A stretch of DNA of 53,501 nt from contig JAVHXQ010000022.1 of assembly GCA_031119555.1 (NCBI GenBank), positions 1-53,501 on the forward strand, read 5' to 3'. The stretch's first letter is position 1, and every line of letters begins with the position of its first letter. The DNA is from Candidatus Dactylopiibacterium sp. (lineage in GTDB: Bacteria > Pseudomonadota > Gammaproteobacteria > Burkholderiales > Rhodocyclaceae). Below the pieces are notes generated by a model. The model had not been told where the DNA came from and ran no database searches. It saw only the letters and a program-made list of their open reading frames with translations. A program made the translations under genes and the position numbers. Positions 27,685 through 37,236 of the stretch are shown piece by piece.

Positions 27685-29075
27685 CGACGTTCTCCTAGCA
27701 GGTGGGGGTGGGAAGCGGTGGATTCCGTGGCGCCCGTGCGCGCCGCCGGGTCGTGCGATCGGCGCCGGAAAAAGATCAGCGGCAGGCCCGCCACGAGCAC
27801 GGCCAGCCCCACCAGCGCGGCGGTGCCGGTATAGGCCACGCTGGCGTAGAACATGTAGGCGCACATCAGACAGAACACGACCGGCGTGAGCGGATACAGC
27901 GGCACGCGGTAGGGCAGCGCGCGATGCGGCTGACGCCAGCGCAGCACGAACAGGGCACAGCCGGTGAGCAGCAGGAATCCCCAGAACACGGGGGCCGTGT
28001 AATCGACCATGGCCTTGAAGCCGTCGCGGCTCACCGCGCCCATCGCGATCAGCGCCAGCGCGATCAGCGCCTGCACGATCTGGCCGTGCGCGGGCGTGCT
28101 GCCACGCGCCTTCCAGATGCCGACCCAGCGCATGAAGGTCAGGTCGCGCCCCATCGCGTAAAAGAGGCGCGACCCCGTGAAGATGGTGGCGTTGAGCGTC
28201 GATACGGCGGCCACCACGACGGCCAGCGTCACCATCACGCCGCCGCCCGGCCCGGCCACCCGGCGCATCATGTCGGCGGCCACGGCCTCGGAGTTGCGCA
28301 GGCCCTCCAGCCCCAGCACCGACAGCAGCGCCACGTTGGTCAGCGTGTAGAGCACCACGAGGATCAGCGTGCCCAGCGCGAGCACCTTCGCCGCGTTGCG
28401 GCGCGCCTCCTTGAGTTCGCCCGTCAGGTAGGCCGCCTCGTTCCAGCCGCCGTAGGTCAGCAGCACGAAGATCATCGCCATGCCGAGCATGGCGGTGGCC
28501 GGCGCCGGCACGTCGCCCGGCATCGCCTCGGGCGGCGCGGCCGGGCCGAACAGCCCGAACAGGATGATGGCCGCCACCGCGGCGACCTCGACGAAGGTCA
28601 CGGCGATCTGCAGGTTCTTGCCTTCGGCCGTGCCGCGGATATTCACGGCCGTGAACACCACCACCGAGCCCGCCGCATAGAGCGCCGGCCCATAGGGCCC
28701 GAGCGGGGCGAGCTGCGACAGATAGTCGCCGAGCACGAAGGCCACGGCCGCGATGGCGCCGGTCTGGATCACGGTGCAGCGCGCCCAGCCGAAGAGGATG
28801 GCGACGGGGCGGCCGTAAGCCCGCGAGAGGAAGTGGTATTCGCCTCCGGCGTGCGGATGCGCGGCGGAAAGCTCGGCATAGCACAGCGCGCCGATCAGGG
28901 TGATGAAGCCGCCCAGGATCCAGACCCCGATGAACATCCACTCCGAATCCACCGCGCCGGCCACGATGGAGGGCGTGCGGAAGATGCCCACCCCCAGCAC
29001 CAGCCCCACCATGATCGTGACGGCATCGAAGACCGACAGCATGGCCTGGGGCTTTGAAGTGTTCTGATCGTCCAT
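27681..29075 (-). CDS. APC-family amino acid/polyamine permease
   Basis: This is a 464-residue inner-membrane protein with about twelve hydrophobic helices. The N-terminal MVGLVLGVGIFRTPSIVAG is the APC helix 1 unwinding motif (G-x-G-I-F), and YAELSAAHPHAGGEYHFL the helix 2/3 region. It resembles the LAT/YjeH-type amino acid antiporters and transporters; the substrate is not set. The start at 29075 gives a 23-residue cytoplasmic lead. It overlaps the downstream exported methyltransferase gene by 4 bases. Confidence 0.9.
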   Translation of the reverse strand: MDDQNTSKPQAMLSVFDAVTIMVGLVLGVGIFRTPSIVAGAVDSEWMFIGVWILGGFITLIGALCYAELSAAHPHAGGEYHFLSRAYGRPVAILFGWARCTVIQTGAIAAVAFVLGDYLSQLAPLGPYGPALYAAGSVVVFTAVNIRGTAEGKNLQIAVTFVEVAAVAAIILFGLFGPAAPPEAMPGDVPAPATAMLGMAMIFVLLTYGGWNEAAYLTGELKEARRNAAKVLALGTLILVVLYTLTNVALLSVLGLEGLRNSEAVAADMMRRVAGPGGGVMVTLAVVVAAVSTLNATIFTGSRLFYAMGRDLTFMRWVGIWKARGSTPAHGQIVQALIALALIAMGAVSRDGFKAMVDYTAPVFWGFLLLTGCALFVLRWRQPHRALPYRVPLYPLTPVVFCLMCAYMFYASVAYTGTAALVGLAVLVAGLPLIFFRRRSHDPAARTGATESTASHPHLLGERR

Positions 29076-29383
29076 TCCCGTCCTTCCGCAAGCGTGGCAA
29101 GAGAGGCGGGAACGGGCCGCGCGCCTGGCGGCACCGCTGCGCCCGGAGATCCGGCAGGGCGGCACACGCCCCGCGCAACGCGCCAGCCGCCGGCGCTCCG
29201 GGGGGGAGAAGCGACAGGCCGATCTGTTGACCATATAGGGGTTTCTGATAAGTGCCAGCGGCGACATGGGCATTCCGCCGGGATGATGCCGGCGGGGTGA
29301 CGGACATGGCCCGGTAACTCGACAACACAGTGCGGCCGGGTTGGCGCACACTGGCGGCCTTTTGCGGATCGGGGCAGGCGGGC
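29076..29383. other. Divergent region between the permease and the EamA gene
   Basis: The 308 bases hold no gene. On the plus strand TTGACC (29226-29231) and TAAGTG 16 bases later form a fair promoter for the EamA gene. A GC-rich hairpin CCGCCGG/CCGGCGG (29275-29296) without a T-run follows it and may sit in the 5' leader. Confidence 0.45.
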
Positions 29384-30373
29384 ATGTGGTCAGGGATCGG
29401 ATTTGCGCTCGCCGCGGGCATGCTGTGGGGGCTGGTATTCGTGTGCCCCCTGCTGCTGGATGACTACCCCGCCCTGATGCTGGCCTTCGCGCGCCACGTG
29501 GCCTTCGGCGCCATCGCACTGCCGCTGGCGTGGCACAACCGCGCCGCCCTGGCGGGCCTGCGCCGGGCCGACTGGCTCGAAGCCCTGGGCCTCGCCCTCG
29601 TCGGCAACCTGCTCTATTACGGCCTGCTGGCCGGCGCCATCCAGCGCTCGGGCGCGCCGCTGCCGAGCGTCATCATCGGCACCCTGCCCGTGGTGCTGCC
29701 TGTGGTGGCCAACCTCTTCAACCACCGCGCCGATGGCCGCGTCACCTGGCGCAGCCTGGCCCCCTCGCTGGCGCTCATGTGCGCGGGCCTGCTGTGCGTG
29801 AACCAGGGCGAACTCGAACACCTCGCGCACGAAAGCCGCGCCGGGCTGCTGCGCCACGGCGCCGGCGCGCTGCTCACGCTGGGGGCGCTGGCCTGCTGGA
29901 TCTGGTATGCCATCCGCAACACCCGCTGGCTGCGCGCGAACCCGCGCTTTCCGCCGCAGGCCTGGGCCACGGCCTATGGCTTATGCACCCTGCCCGCCGC
30001 GCTGGCCTGCTTTGCCGGGCTGTGGATCAGCGACGCCGCCGCGGGTGGCGCCCTGCAGATGCCGCTGGGCCCGCGCCCCCTGCTGTTCGCGGCACTGATG
30101 CTGGGCATGGCGCTGCTGCCTTCGTGGCTGGGCAACGCCTGCTGGAACCTCGCGAGCCAACGCCTGCCCACCGCGCTGATGGGGCAGCTGACGATCTTCG
30201 AAGCCCTCTCGGGGCTGGGCTACGCGTTCATGTTGCGCGGCATCTGGCCACCCGCGCTCACGCTGGCCGGCGTGGGCCTGCTGCTGGCGGGCGTGCTGGC
30301 CGGCACGCGCATCCGCTTCGTCGCGCCGGGGCCGGCGTGCGCTGGCCGGGGCAACGCACCCCGGCGTGCGTGA
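29384..30373 (+). CDS. EamA/DMT-superfamily transporter
   Basis: This is a 329-residue inner-membrane protein with about ten helices in two EamA halves. The first helix GFALAAGMLWGLVFVCP has the W-G of the DMT family, and the second half begins near residue 165 (GALLTLGALACWIWYAI). Members export or import small metabolites such as amino acids; the substrate is unknown. The start ATG at 29384 is chosen to begin at the first helix. It is divergent from the permease and followed by a small secreted protein gene after 40 bases. Confidence 0.88.
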   Translation: MWSGIGFALAAGMLWGLVFVCPLLLDDYPALMLAFARHVAFGAIALPLAWHNRAALAGLRRADWLEALGLALVGNLLYYGLLAGAIQRSGAPLPSVIIGTLPVVLPVVANLFNHRADGRVTWRSLAPSLALMCAGLLCVNQGELEHLAHESRAGLLRHGAGALLTLGALACWIWYAIRNTRWLRANPRFPPQAWATAYGLCTLPAALACFAGLWISDAAAGGALQMPLGPRPLLFAALMLGMALLPSWLGNACWNLASQRLPTALMGQLTIFEALSGLGYAFMLRGIWPPALTLAGVGLLLAGVLAGTRIRFVAPGPACAGRGNAPRRA

Positions 30374-30413
30374 TGCCGCTTCGCCCGCGCCCATCCATCT
30401 GGAGCCCGTCCGC

Positions 30414-30668
30414 ATGAAACCCCGTCTGCCGTGCCTCGCGCCCTTCCTCGTCCTGCTCCTGCTGCCCGCCGCCGCACTCGCCAACGGGCGCCAGCCCTGC
30501 GACCGTGGCGCGGGCGGCATCGCTTATTGCGAGGGTGAGCGCTTCATCTGCCACAACGGCTCGGTCAGCCGTTCGAAGCGTCGCTGCGAAGCGGCGATTC
30601 ACGGCCGTGCCGGTCAGCCCGGCACGCCGCCGCGCGAGGCGCCGCGCGTGCCTCGCGCGGCGCCCTGA
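30414..30668 (+). CDS. Secreted cysteine-rich YdcA-like protein
   Basis: The 84-residue product has a signal peptide (FLVLLLLPAAALA) followed by GRQPCDRGAGGIAYCEG and RFICHNGSVSRSKRRC. The pattern GRxPC-GGI-C-F-C-GSxSxSKxxC matches, from memory, E. coli YdcA, a small secreted protein of unknown function. The four conserved cysteines probably make two disulfides. A basic proline/arginine-rich tail follows, absent in E. coli. GGAG sits upstream of the ATG at 30414. Confidence 0.7.
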   Translation: MKPRLPCLAPFLVLLLLPAAALANGRQPCDRGAGGIAYCEGERFICHNGSVSRSKRRCEAAIHGRAGQPGTPPREAPRVPRAAP

Positions 30669-30675
30669 GCACGCC

Positions 30676-32307
30676 TCAGGCCAGCCGGAAGTGGCTGACC
30701 GAACCCAGCATGTCGCCCGCGATGTCCTGCAGGCGGCGCGCGGCGGTGCCGGTCTGCGAGGTGGAGGAGTTGAGTTCCTCGGCATGCACGGCGATCTGCT
30801 CCACGCGGTTGGCCACGTCGGTGGAGGCGGCCGACTGCTCGCGCATGCCTTCGGCGATGCGGGCCACGAGATCCGCCACCTGGTGCGCGAGGGTCCGGAT
30901 CTCACCCACCGCCTGGCCGGCGTCGCTGATCAGGCGCTCGCCGCTGCCCACCGATTCGACGCCGCTTTCGATGCCTTCCACGGCTTCGCGCGTGGAGCGC
31001 TGGATGGTGGAGATCATCTCGGTGATCTCGGCAGTGGACGCGGTGGTGCGTTCGGCGAGCTTGCGCACCTCGTCGGCCACCACCGCGAAGCCGCGCCCCT
31101 GCTCGCCGGCGCGCGCCGCTTCGATGGCGGCGTTGAGCGCGAGCAGGTTGGTCTGGGCGGCGATCTCCTTGATCACGGTGACGATGCCCGAAATGCGCCC
31201 GGCCTCGGTTTCGAGCACCTCGATGCGCTGCGAGGCTTCGCGCACGGTCTGCGCCACCTGCACCATCTCACGCACGGCTTCATCCAGCCGCTCGGTGCTC
31301 ACGCGGGCCTGGGTATCGGTCGCGCTGGCGAGCTGGCTCGCTTCGTCGGTGCCCTGCGAGACGTGCGCGATGGATACCGTGAGTTCCTCGATGTTGGCCG
31401 CGATCGCGGAAGCCGCTTCGCTCTGCGTGCTGCTCGAAAGCTCGGTCTGACGGGCGGCCTCGGCCAGTTCGCTGGACGCGTGCGAGACGCTCTGCGCCTG
31501 ATCGCGCATCTGGCTCACGGTGCGATGCAACGCGGCGCGCATGTCGTCCATGGTGCCGAGCAGGCGCCCCACTTCGTCACGCGCGCGCGCCTCCACGCGC
31601 AGGTGCAGCTCCCCGTGCGCGATGCGCTGGGCCACGCGAACCAGCGCGCCCAGCGCGTTCGAGACGTAACCCGAGAACCACCATGAGAAAGCCACCGCGA
31701 CCAGGATCGTCACCGCCAGCGTCGCCCACACCAGGGTGCGCGCTTGACGGGCCTGCGCCGTGGAGCGCTGGCCCTCGGCGTGCGCGGTATCCAGCACGTG
31801 GGTGGCGAGCGCGTCAGTCCTGTCGCGCAGGGCGTTGGCCTTGGTCACCCAGTCGGTACGACGCAGGCCCTGGGCGCCGTCCTCGTCGCCCGCCTTGAGA
31901 AGCGCGACGGCGGCTTCGACGGTCTCGCGATAGGCCGTGGCTCCCGCGCGCACTTCGTCGAGCAGGCGCCGCTCGGCTTCGCCCTGGCTCAGCGCGGCAT
32001 GGGTCGCGATGGCCTTGAGCACGTCGGCATCCAGCGCGTGCAGCGATTGCTCGAGCTTGGCGCGCTCCTCGGCGGAGTTCGGCAGCATGTATTCCAGGCT
32101 GCGCACGCGATAGCGCAGGCGCAGTTCGCTGATCTTGCCGGCCGACTGCATGGCCGGTACCGAGGTGTCGGCAAAGTGCTGCACGTCCTCGGCCAGGTCG
32201 CCGATGCGCAGCGTCGCGAGCAACAGCGCAACGGCCAGAATGCCGCTGCTGACGAAGAAATTCACCGCAAGCTTGCCGCGGAACGGCAGGTTCTCGAACC
32301 ATTTCAT
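30676..32307 (-). CDS. Methyl-accepting chemotaxis protein
   Basis: This 543-residue inner-membrane chemoreceptor has TM1 about residues 14-30, a periplasmic four-helix-bundle sensor (about 32-190), TM2 about 192-212, a HAMP domain (about 213-265) and a cytoplasmic signalling domain. The signalling hairpin contains [20 protein letters not shown], the CheA/CheW-contact tip, followed by [19 protein letters not shown]. The C-terminus lacks the NWETF-type pentapeptide that tethers CheR, so it is a low-abundance-type receptor. A sigma-28-like promoter is upstream (32360-32386), consistent with control by the flagellar cascade. The ligand is unknown. Confidence 0.94.
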   Translation of the reverse strand: MKWFENLPFRGKLAVNFFVSSGILAVALLLATLRIGDLAEDVQHFADTSVPAMQSAGKISELRLRYRVRSLEYMLPNSAEERAKLEQSLHALDADVLKAIATHAALSQGEAERRLLDEVRAGATAYRETVEAAVALLKAGDEDGAQGLRRTDWVTKANALRDRTDALATHVLDTAHAEGQRSTAQARQARTLVWATLAVTILVAVAFSWWFSGYVSNALGALVRVAQRIAHGELHLRVEARARDEVGRLLGTMDDMRAALHRTVSQMRDQAQSVSHASSELAEAARQTELSSSTQSEAASAIAANIEELTVSIAHVSQGTDEASQLASATDTQARVSTERLDEAVREMVQVAQTVREASQRIEVLETEAGRISGIVTVIKEIAAQTNLLALNAAIEAARAGEQGRGFAVVADEVRKLAERTTASTAEITEMISTIQRSTREAVEGIESGVESVGSGERLISDAGQAVGEIRTLAHQVADLVARIAEGMREQSAASTDVANRVEQIAVHAEELNSSTSQTGTAARRLQDIAGDMLGSVSHFRLA

Positions 32308-32359
32308 GTTGTTCCCCTCTTCTGCGCTGTGCGTCTGACCATCAGGCGGTTCAGGAGTC

Positions 32360-32386
32360 TTTACGGTCTTTCTGCGTCAAGCTTGA
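32360..32386 (-). promoter_or_regulatory. Candidate sigma-28 (FliA) promoter of the chemotaxis receptor
   Basis: On the minus strand TCAAGCTT, an 11-base spacer and ACCGTAAA compare with TAAAGTTT-N11-GCCGATAA. The first half matches at 6 of 8 positions and the second at 5 of 8, at exact spacing, 53 bases before the gene. No other control element stands out in 32308-32585. Confidence 0.5.
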
Positions 32387-32585
32387 TGGAGCGCACGCCC
32401 AATAGGCGAAAGCCCCTATCCTGCAGCGTGGGGCGACGGCCCCGGGGCGCGCCCGCGGCGGTGCGCGACTTGGCACGGATCAAGGCGCCGCCAGGCGATC
32501 TTGCGCAGGCTTCGCCAGATTCACCCCGCCAACACGGCGACGACGCGGGCGACCCGCGCGAGCGCCTCCGGACAGGATCTTCTGC

Positions 32586-32975
32586 ATGCTGGAACTGTAT
32601 CCCCAGATCAAACTCACCCACATCACGCTGGCGCTGCTGTCGGGCTCGCTGTTTCTGCTGCGCGGCGGCGCCGGCCTGCTCGGCATGCGCTGGCCCTACC
32701 ACATGGCCGTGAAGCTCGCGAGCTACACGATAGACACCGCGCTGCTCACGGTGGCGATGCTGCTGTTGAGCATCCTGCCGTCGGCGTACTTCGCGAATGG
32801 CTGGCTCGTTGCCAAGCTCGGCTGCATCGTGATCTACATCGCGTTCGGATTCCTCGCGCTGGGCCGCTCGCGCGGCCTGCGCACGCGCGCGCTCTGCTAC
32901 GCCGCCGCCATCGCGACCTACGGCATGATCTACAGCATTGCGCGCTACCACCATCCGCTGGGCATCTTCCAGTAA
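32586..32975 (+). CDS. SirB2-family inner-membrane protein
   Basis: This 129-residue protein has four hydrophobic helices and the SirB2 pattern: YPQIKLTHITLALLSGSLFL at the start, RWPYHMAVKLASYTIDTALL in the middle and SIARYHHPLG at the end. SirB2-family proteins are widespread and of unknown function; SirB2 was named after a Salmonella invasion-gene regulator. It stands alone, divergent from the chemotaxis gene. Confidence 0.88.
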   Translation: MLELYPQIKLTHITLALLSGSLFLLRGGAGLLGMRWPYHMAVKLASYTIDTALLTVAMLLLSILPSAYFANGWLVAKLGCIVIYIAFGFLALGRSRGLRTRALCYAAAIATYGMIYSIARYHHPLGIFQ

Positions 32976-33056
32976 GGCCCCGGCGGGCGTCACGCCGGGA
33001 CGATCCGGTTCGAAGAGGCGCAGAGGCGTCCTGCGTCACCCTGGCGGGCGACGTCT

Positions 33057-35000
33057 TCAGCGGGCGGCGGGCGCCACCACGGGAATGACCAGCGCGAAGA
33101 GCGTTCCCCCCTGTTCGCCGCTGTCTTCGAGTTTCAGCACGCCACCCAGGATGTCGTGGGTAATCTGATGCGCCAGGAACAGGCCCAGGCCAGTGCCGCC
33201 AGCGTGACGTCGCGTGGTGAAGAACAGATCGAACACGCGCGGCCGGACCTCTTCCGGAATGCCGCGCCCGGTGTCGTGAACCGTCAGCGTGACCGTGTCG
33301 CGCGTGGCATCCAGCCGGGCGGAAAGCGTGACCACGCCGGCAAATCCGTCGGGAAACGCGTGCGTGAATGCATTGCCGACCAGGTTGTCGACGACTTGCC
33401 CCAGCGGGCCGGGATAGCTGTCCAGCGTCAGGTCCTCGGGAATCTCCAGGACCAGTTTCTGGTGCTGGCCCGCTTGCCGCCGGATGATCAGGTGCAGGGA
33501 ATCGCGAACGACCTCATGCAGCGCGAACGTGCGCCGCTCCTCGGTCTCGCGGTCGACCGCGAGCTGCTTGAAGCGCTGCACCAGCGTGGCGGCGCGTTCC
33601 AGCGCGTGCTGCACCATGGGAAGCCCGTCTTGCTGACGCCGCAGGAACGCCTCCAGGTCCGAGCGCCGCAGGCCATCCTTGACCAGGGCCTCCAGTTGCG
33701 AAACCGCGCGCGCGAGACTGCTGATGGTGACCAGGGCGCTGCCCAGCGGCGTATTCAGTTCATGCGCGACACCGGCCACCATCAGCCCCAGGGACGAGAG
33801 TCGTTCCGCCCGGACCAGCTCGCGCTGCATGGCGCGCTGGGTCTCGAAAGCCTTGAGCAAGGCGTCATGCGCCGCCGTGAGTTCGGTGGTGCGGCGTTGC
33901 AGCTCGGCGAAGGCATGCTCACGATCCTGCTGGGTCAGCGCCAGGCGCGCCATCACCCAGAGGGCCAGCAGGACGGCCAGCCCGGCCAGCAGCGCGGTCG
34001 CCAGATGGATAGGCAGCTCGCGCTGGCGCAGCTCGCCCGCGGGAAGATGCACGAGGACGGACCAGTTGAGCGCGGCCTTTTCTCCGAACGTCGCGTCGGT
34101 ACCGGATTCATCGGTCTTCAGCTTGGCGCTGACCCAGGCGCCCTGAGCGTCCTGATAGACGCCGCCGGCATCGCTGTTGAGCCATTTCCAGCGTGCCGGA
34201 TGGCGTTGCGCCAGGGTGTGCTCGGGATGCCCCAGCATGAAGCCCCATTCGTCCTCCGGCGTGGGCCCCATGATCCAGAAGCCCGCGCCATCGAGCAGCT
34301 CGAGGCGCGAGCCCGGCATGCCGCCGACGTCGCTGAGCAACTTGAGAATGTCGGCCCCGACCACGTTGAGGACGATGACCCCCCGGCGCACGCCCTGGGA
34401 ATCGAAAACGGCAGCCGCGACACGGAAGGTGGGGTTGTACGGCACTTCGATCTGGTCGTTCTCGATGTTCAGATCGAAGCGGGACAGGAAAGTCCCCTCG
34501 CGGGGCATCGCGTGCGCGCTCTGGAAGTACGGGCGATTCGACTTGTCCTGCAACTGCGACACGGGAACGAGGAAGGTGCCGTTCTTGCCGCGATCGACAC
34601 GAATCCGCTCCCACCCCGTTTCGTCGAGCCAGCGGATCTGGCTGTAACGGGCATTCAGGCGCGAGTAGTGCTGGAATATCTCGGTGACTTGCGAGCGGGC
34701 CGTGGCATCGCCATCGAGCAGGCGCGTCAGCGCGGGCAAGGTGGCAAGAAAGCGGACGTCCTGAAACGTGACGGCCAGCCGACGCGACAGCACCTGGCGC
34801 CCCCGCACGACCTGGTCATGCAGGGCGTCTTCGATCGGCTGGCGCATGTTGTGGATGGCGATCTGGTCGACGGCGAGCGCCAGCACGATCAGCAGCACGA
34901 CCCAGGGCAGGGACAGCAGCACAATCTTCCTGCGAACGCCATGCAGGCGTGACAGGAACGGGGTCGTCATGCCGCCCGGAAGACGGGCAGGCTCACTCAC
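33057..35000 (-). CDS. Membrane sensor histidine kinase with periplasmic Cache-like domain
   Basis: The 647-residue kinase has TM1 about residues 27-48, a roughly 280-residue periplasmic sensor (Cache-type, with YFQSAHAMPREGTFLSRFD), TM2 about 332-355, a coiled coil, HisKA with phospho-accepting His413 in GVAHELNTPLG, and HATPase_c with N-box NLVGNAFTHAF, DTGRGIPEEVRPRVFD and GGTGLGLFL. The start is uncertain: GTG at 35000 overlaps the upstream REC-EAL gene by 8 bases, while an ATG at 34970 is the alternative. The overlap implies coupled expression with that response regulator-like gene, its likely partner. The signal is unknown. Confidence 0.9.
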   Translation of the reverse strand: MSEPARLPGGMTTPFLSRLHGVRRKIVLLSLPWVVLLIVLALAVDQIAIHNMRQPIEDALHDQVVRGRQVLSRRLAVTFQDVRFLATLPALTRLLDGDATARSQVTEIFQHYSRLNARYSQIRWLDETGWERIRVDRGKNGTFLVPVSQLQDKSNRPYFQSAHAMPREGTFLSRFDLNIENDQIEVPYNPTFRVAAAVFDSQGVRRGVIVLNVVGADILKLLSDVGGMPGSRLELLDGAGFWIMGPTPEDEWGFMLGHPEHTLAQRHPARWKWLNSDAGGVYQDAQGAWVSAKLKTDESGTDATFGEKAALNWSVLVHLPAGELRQRELPIHLATALLAGLAVLLALWVMARLALTQQDREHAFAELQRRTTELTAAHDALLKAFETQRAMQRELVRAERLSSLGLMVAGVAHELNTPLGSALVTISSLARAVSQLEALVKDGLRRSDLEAFLRRQQDGLPMVQHALERAATLVQRFKQLAVDRETEERRTFALHEVVRDSLHLIIRRQAGQHQKLVLEIPEDLTLDSYPGPLGQVVDNLVGNAFTHAFPDGFAGVVTLSARLDATRDTVTLTVHDTGRGIPEEVRPRVFDLFFTTRRHAGGTGLGLFLAHQITHDILGGVLKLEDSGEQGGTLFALVIPVVAPAAR

Positions 35001-37236
35001 TTGCGGACCCCGCGCGCAGGCGGGATATCAGCGCATCCAGCGGCATGGGGCGCGCGAAGTGGTATCCCTGGGCAAGCTCGCAGCCCTCTTGCCGCAGCCA
35101 GTCGGCCTGCGCTTGCGTCTCGACCCCCTCCGCCACGCAGCGCAACCCCATGCGCTGCGCCAGATGCAGCACCGTGCTGACGATGATGGGTTCGCGGTCG
35201 GAATCGATTTCCGCCACGAAACAGCGGTCGATCTTGAGGATATTGACCGGCAGCGAACGCAGGGTGGCGAGGGACGAGTAACCGGTGCCGAAGTCATCGA
35301 TGGCGATGGAAAAGCCGGCTTGCTGCAACGCCGTCAGACGCTCGAGGATGCCTTGATCTCCCAGCATGGCGACCGATTCTGTCACCTCGATCTCCAGATG
35401 CTCAGGCTTCAGGCCGGCCGCGGCCAGCTCACCGAGCATTCCGCGCATCAGCCCGGCCTGAACGAGCTGGAGCATGGAAACGTTCATCGCCAGCTTGAAC
35501 GCCGGAAAGCCCGCATCCACGATCTCCCGCGCCGCGCGAACGCTCAGCTGCATGACCCGGCTGCCTATCCGCGCGATGTCCCCGGTCGCCTCCGCAATGG
35601 GGATGAAGGTGGCGGGCGGTATGAACTGACCATCGCTCCCGCGCCAGCGGGCAAGCACCTCGGCCGACACGACGGCGCCATCCGTCAGCGAGACCTGGGG
35701 CTGCAGCGCGATCTCGATCTCGCCGTTCTCCAGTGCCTTGTGGAGCGCATGGGAAATCGAAAACCGCTTCTTCGCCTCCTCGCTCATGTGAGGCTCGTAG
35801 GTCTGTTTCTGCCCGTGCCCTTTCTGCTTTGCCGATTTGAGCATCAGGGCGGCGATGGCCATGGCCTCCTCCGCGCTGCCCGAAAACAGGTCCAGCTCCA
35901 GCCGGGCCTGCCCGAAACTGATGAACTTCCTCGCGGCGGGCGTCTGGGCCGCGTCGTCGATCACGCTCAACTGACTCTCGGAGATCAGCTCCGATGGCCC
36001 CAGCAGCGCGAACACGTCATCGTGCAGCCGGGCGTACAGCACCGGAGGCGGAAACTGCTGCCGCAACCGGGCGAGAAGCTCCTCCAGTATCTGGTTGCCA
36101 TACTCGTAACCCAGCGCGAAGTTGGCGGACGAGAAATCGTCGATGTCCAGCAGCACCAGCGCATGCGATACGGTCGGGCGGTGTTCCAGCAGGGCGGTCA
36201 GCTGGCGGACCAGCGCATTGCGGTTCGGAATGCCCAGCTGCGGGTCCAGATAGGCCATCTTGTCCAGCCGGCTGATCAGCGCCACGTTGACCAGCGCCGA
36301 ATTGATGTTCGAGCTGAACACCCGGAGCAGATCCTGCTGGGTCGGGTCCAGCGCCTCCACGCCGGCAACGTAGGCGGCACACCGCAACCCTTCCATCTCA
36401 CACTGGAAATGCAGGGTGATGCCGTGCGGAAATGCCAGATCGCGCCGCTCGGCAAGGCATTGCGCCAGGGCGGCACGGATGTCGGAGTGCGGCAGGGCCT
36501 GCAGCGTCACCCCCAGCGAAGAATAGAAGCCGCCCGCGGCGGCAACGATGCGCGCATCCAGTGGCGTGCCATCCACGTGTTCCATGGCACACACGATGCC
36601 CTCCTCCGGCACGCTCAGCAGCCGCGCGAGATCCTGCACGACCCGGGCCGAGAACGCATTCAGGTCGCGCGCCTCGGCAAAGGCGTTGCTGCCTTCCACG
36701 ATCATGCGCAGGCCTCTGCGGGCGCGGTTCAGCGCGGTCAGGCGCTGCCAGTCGCGCAGCCGGGTGGTCAGCAGCCCATGCAGGCGCTCCTCCGAGAGGT
36801 CGGTCTTTACCCAGTAATCATCGATGTCGTAATCGGTCACCGCCTTGCCCAGCGGGGCCATGCCGGGTTGCCCGGTGACCAGGGCAATCCTCGTCTCCAC
36901 GTTGCCCAGTATCTCGCGCACGCTCTTGACGAGGCGCAGCCCTGCGTCATCCGTCTCCATCACGACGTCGAGCAAGGCGACGGCAATGTCCGGCTCGTTG
37001 GCGAAGCGCAATGCCGCCTCCTGGCCGGAGTAGGCGCGTATCAGCTTGAGCGGCAGGCCCTGGTAATGAAAATCCCGCAGGGCGAAGGCAATCGATTCCT
37101 GGAAGCTCAGATCGTCGTCGACGCAGAGCACTTTCCAGGTATGGGAACTTGACGACGGGAGCGTCGTCGTTTCCTCCGGGGCAAAGATCATCGGATCGTC
37201 ATTGCCAGAGGAGTGCAAGCCGGATTCCACCGCCAT
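34993..37236 (-). CDS. REC-DUF3369-GGDEF(degenerate)-EAL cyclic-di-GMP phosphodiesterase
   Basis: The 747-residue cytoplasmic protein has a receiver domain (CVDDD near residue 40, phospho-accepting Asp near residue 90 in ALLDVV), then DUF3369 (DYWVKTDLSEERLHGLLTTR and following), a GGDEF-fold with the motif replaced by LHDDVF, so without cyclase activity, and a C-terminal EAL domain. The EAL domain keeps AEVLARW (EVL variant), the EVTES metal-site Glu, DDFGTGYSSLATLRSLPV and AEGVETQ, so c-di-GMP hydrolysis is likely. The start ATG at 37236 has AAGGGACTGGTG before it; a longer in-frame extension lacks support. It precedes and overlaps the kinase gene, making a two-component pair. Confidence 0.92.
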   Translation of the reverse strand: MAVESGLHSSGNDDPMIFAPEETTTLPSSSSHTWKVLCVDDDLSFQESIAFALRDFHYQGLPLKLIRAYSGQEAALRFANEPDIAVALLDVVMETDDAGLRLVKSVREILGNVETRIALVTGQPGMAPLGKAVTDYDIDDYWVKTDLSEERLHGLLTTRLRDWQRLTALNRARRGLRMIVEGSNAFAEARDLNAFSARVVQDLARLLSVPEEGIVCAMEHVDGTPLDARIVAAAGGFYSSLGVTLQALPHSDIRAALAQCLAERRDLAFPHGITLHFQCEMEGLRCAAYVAGVEALDPTQQDLLRVFSSNINSALVNVALISRLDKMAYLDPQLGIPNRNALVRQLTALLEHRPTVSHALVLLDIDDFSSANFALGYEYGNQILEELLARLRQQFPPPVLYARLHDDVFALLGPSELISESQLSVIDDAAQTPAARKFISFGQARLELDLFSGSAEEAMAIAALMLKSAKQKGHGQKQTYEPHMSEEAKKRFSISHALHKALENGEIEIALQPQVSLTDGAVVSAEVLARWRGSDGQFIPPATFIPIAEATGDIARIGSRVMQLSVRAAREIVDAGFPAFKLAMNVSMLQLVQAGLMRGMLGELAAAGLKPEHLEIEVTESVAMLGDQGILERLTALQQAGFSIAIDDFGTGYSSLATLRSLPVNILKIDRCFVAEIDSDREPIIVSTVLHLAQRMGLRCVAEGVETQAQADWLRQEGCELAQGYHFARPMPLDALISRLRAGSASE

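Noticed and set aside
26857..29421. Single 854-codon fusion of the methyltransferase with upstream sequence
   Set aside because: The upstream part is a frame shadow of the APC permease; the signal peptide at 27684 marks the true start.
34768..37152. Plus-strand open frame of 794 codons opposite the REC-EAL gene
   Set aside because: It is a shadow of a gene with full domain support; the composition is His/Arg/Gln-rich and motif-free.
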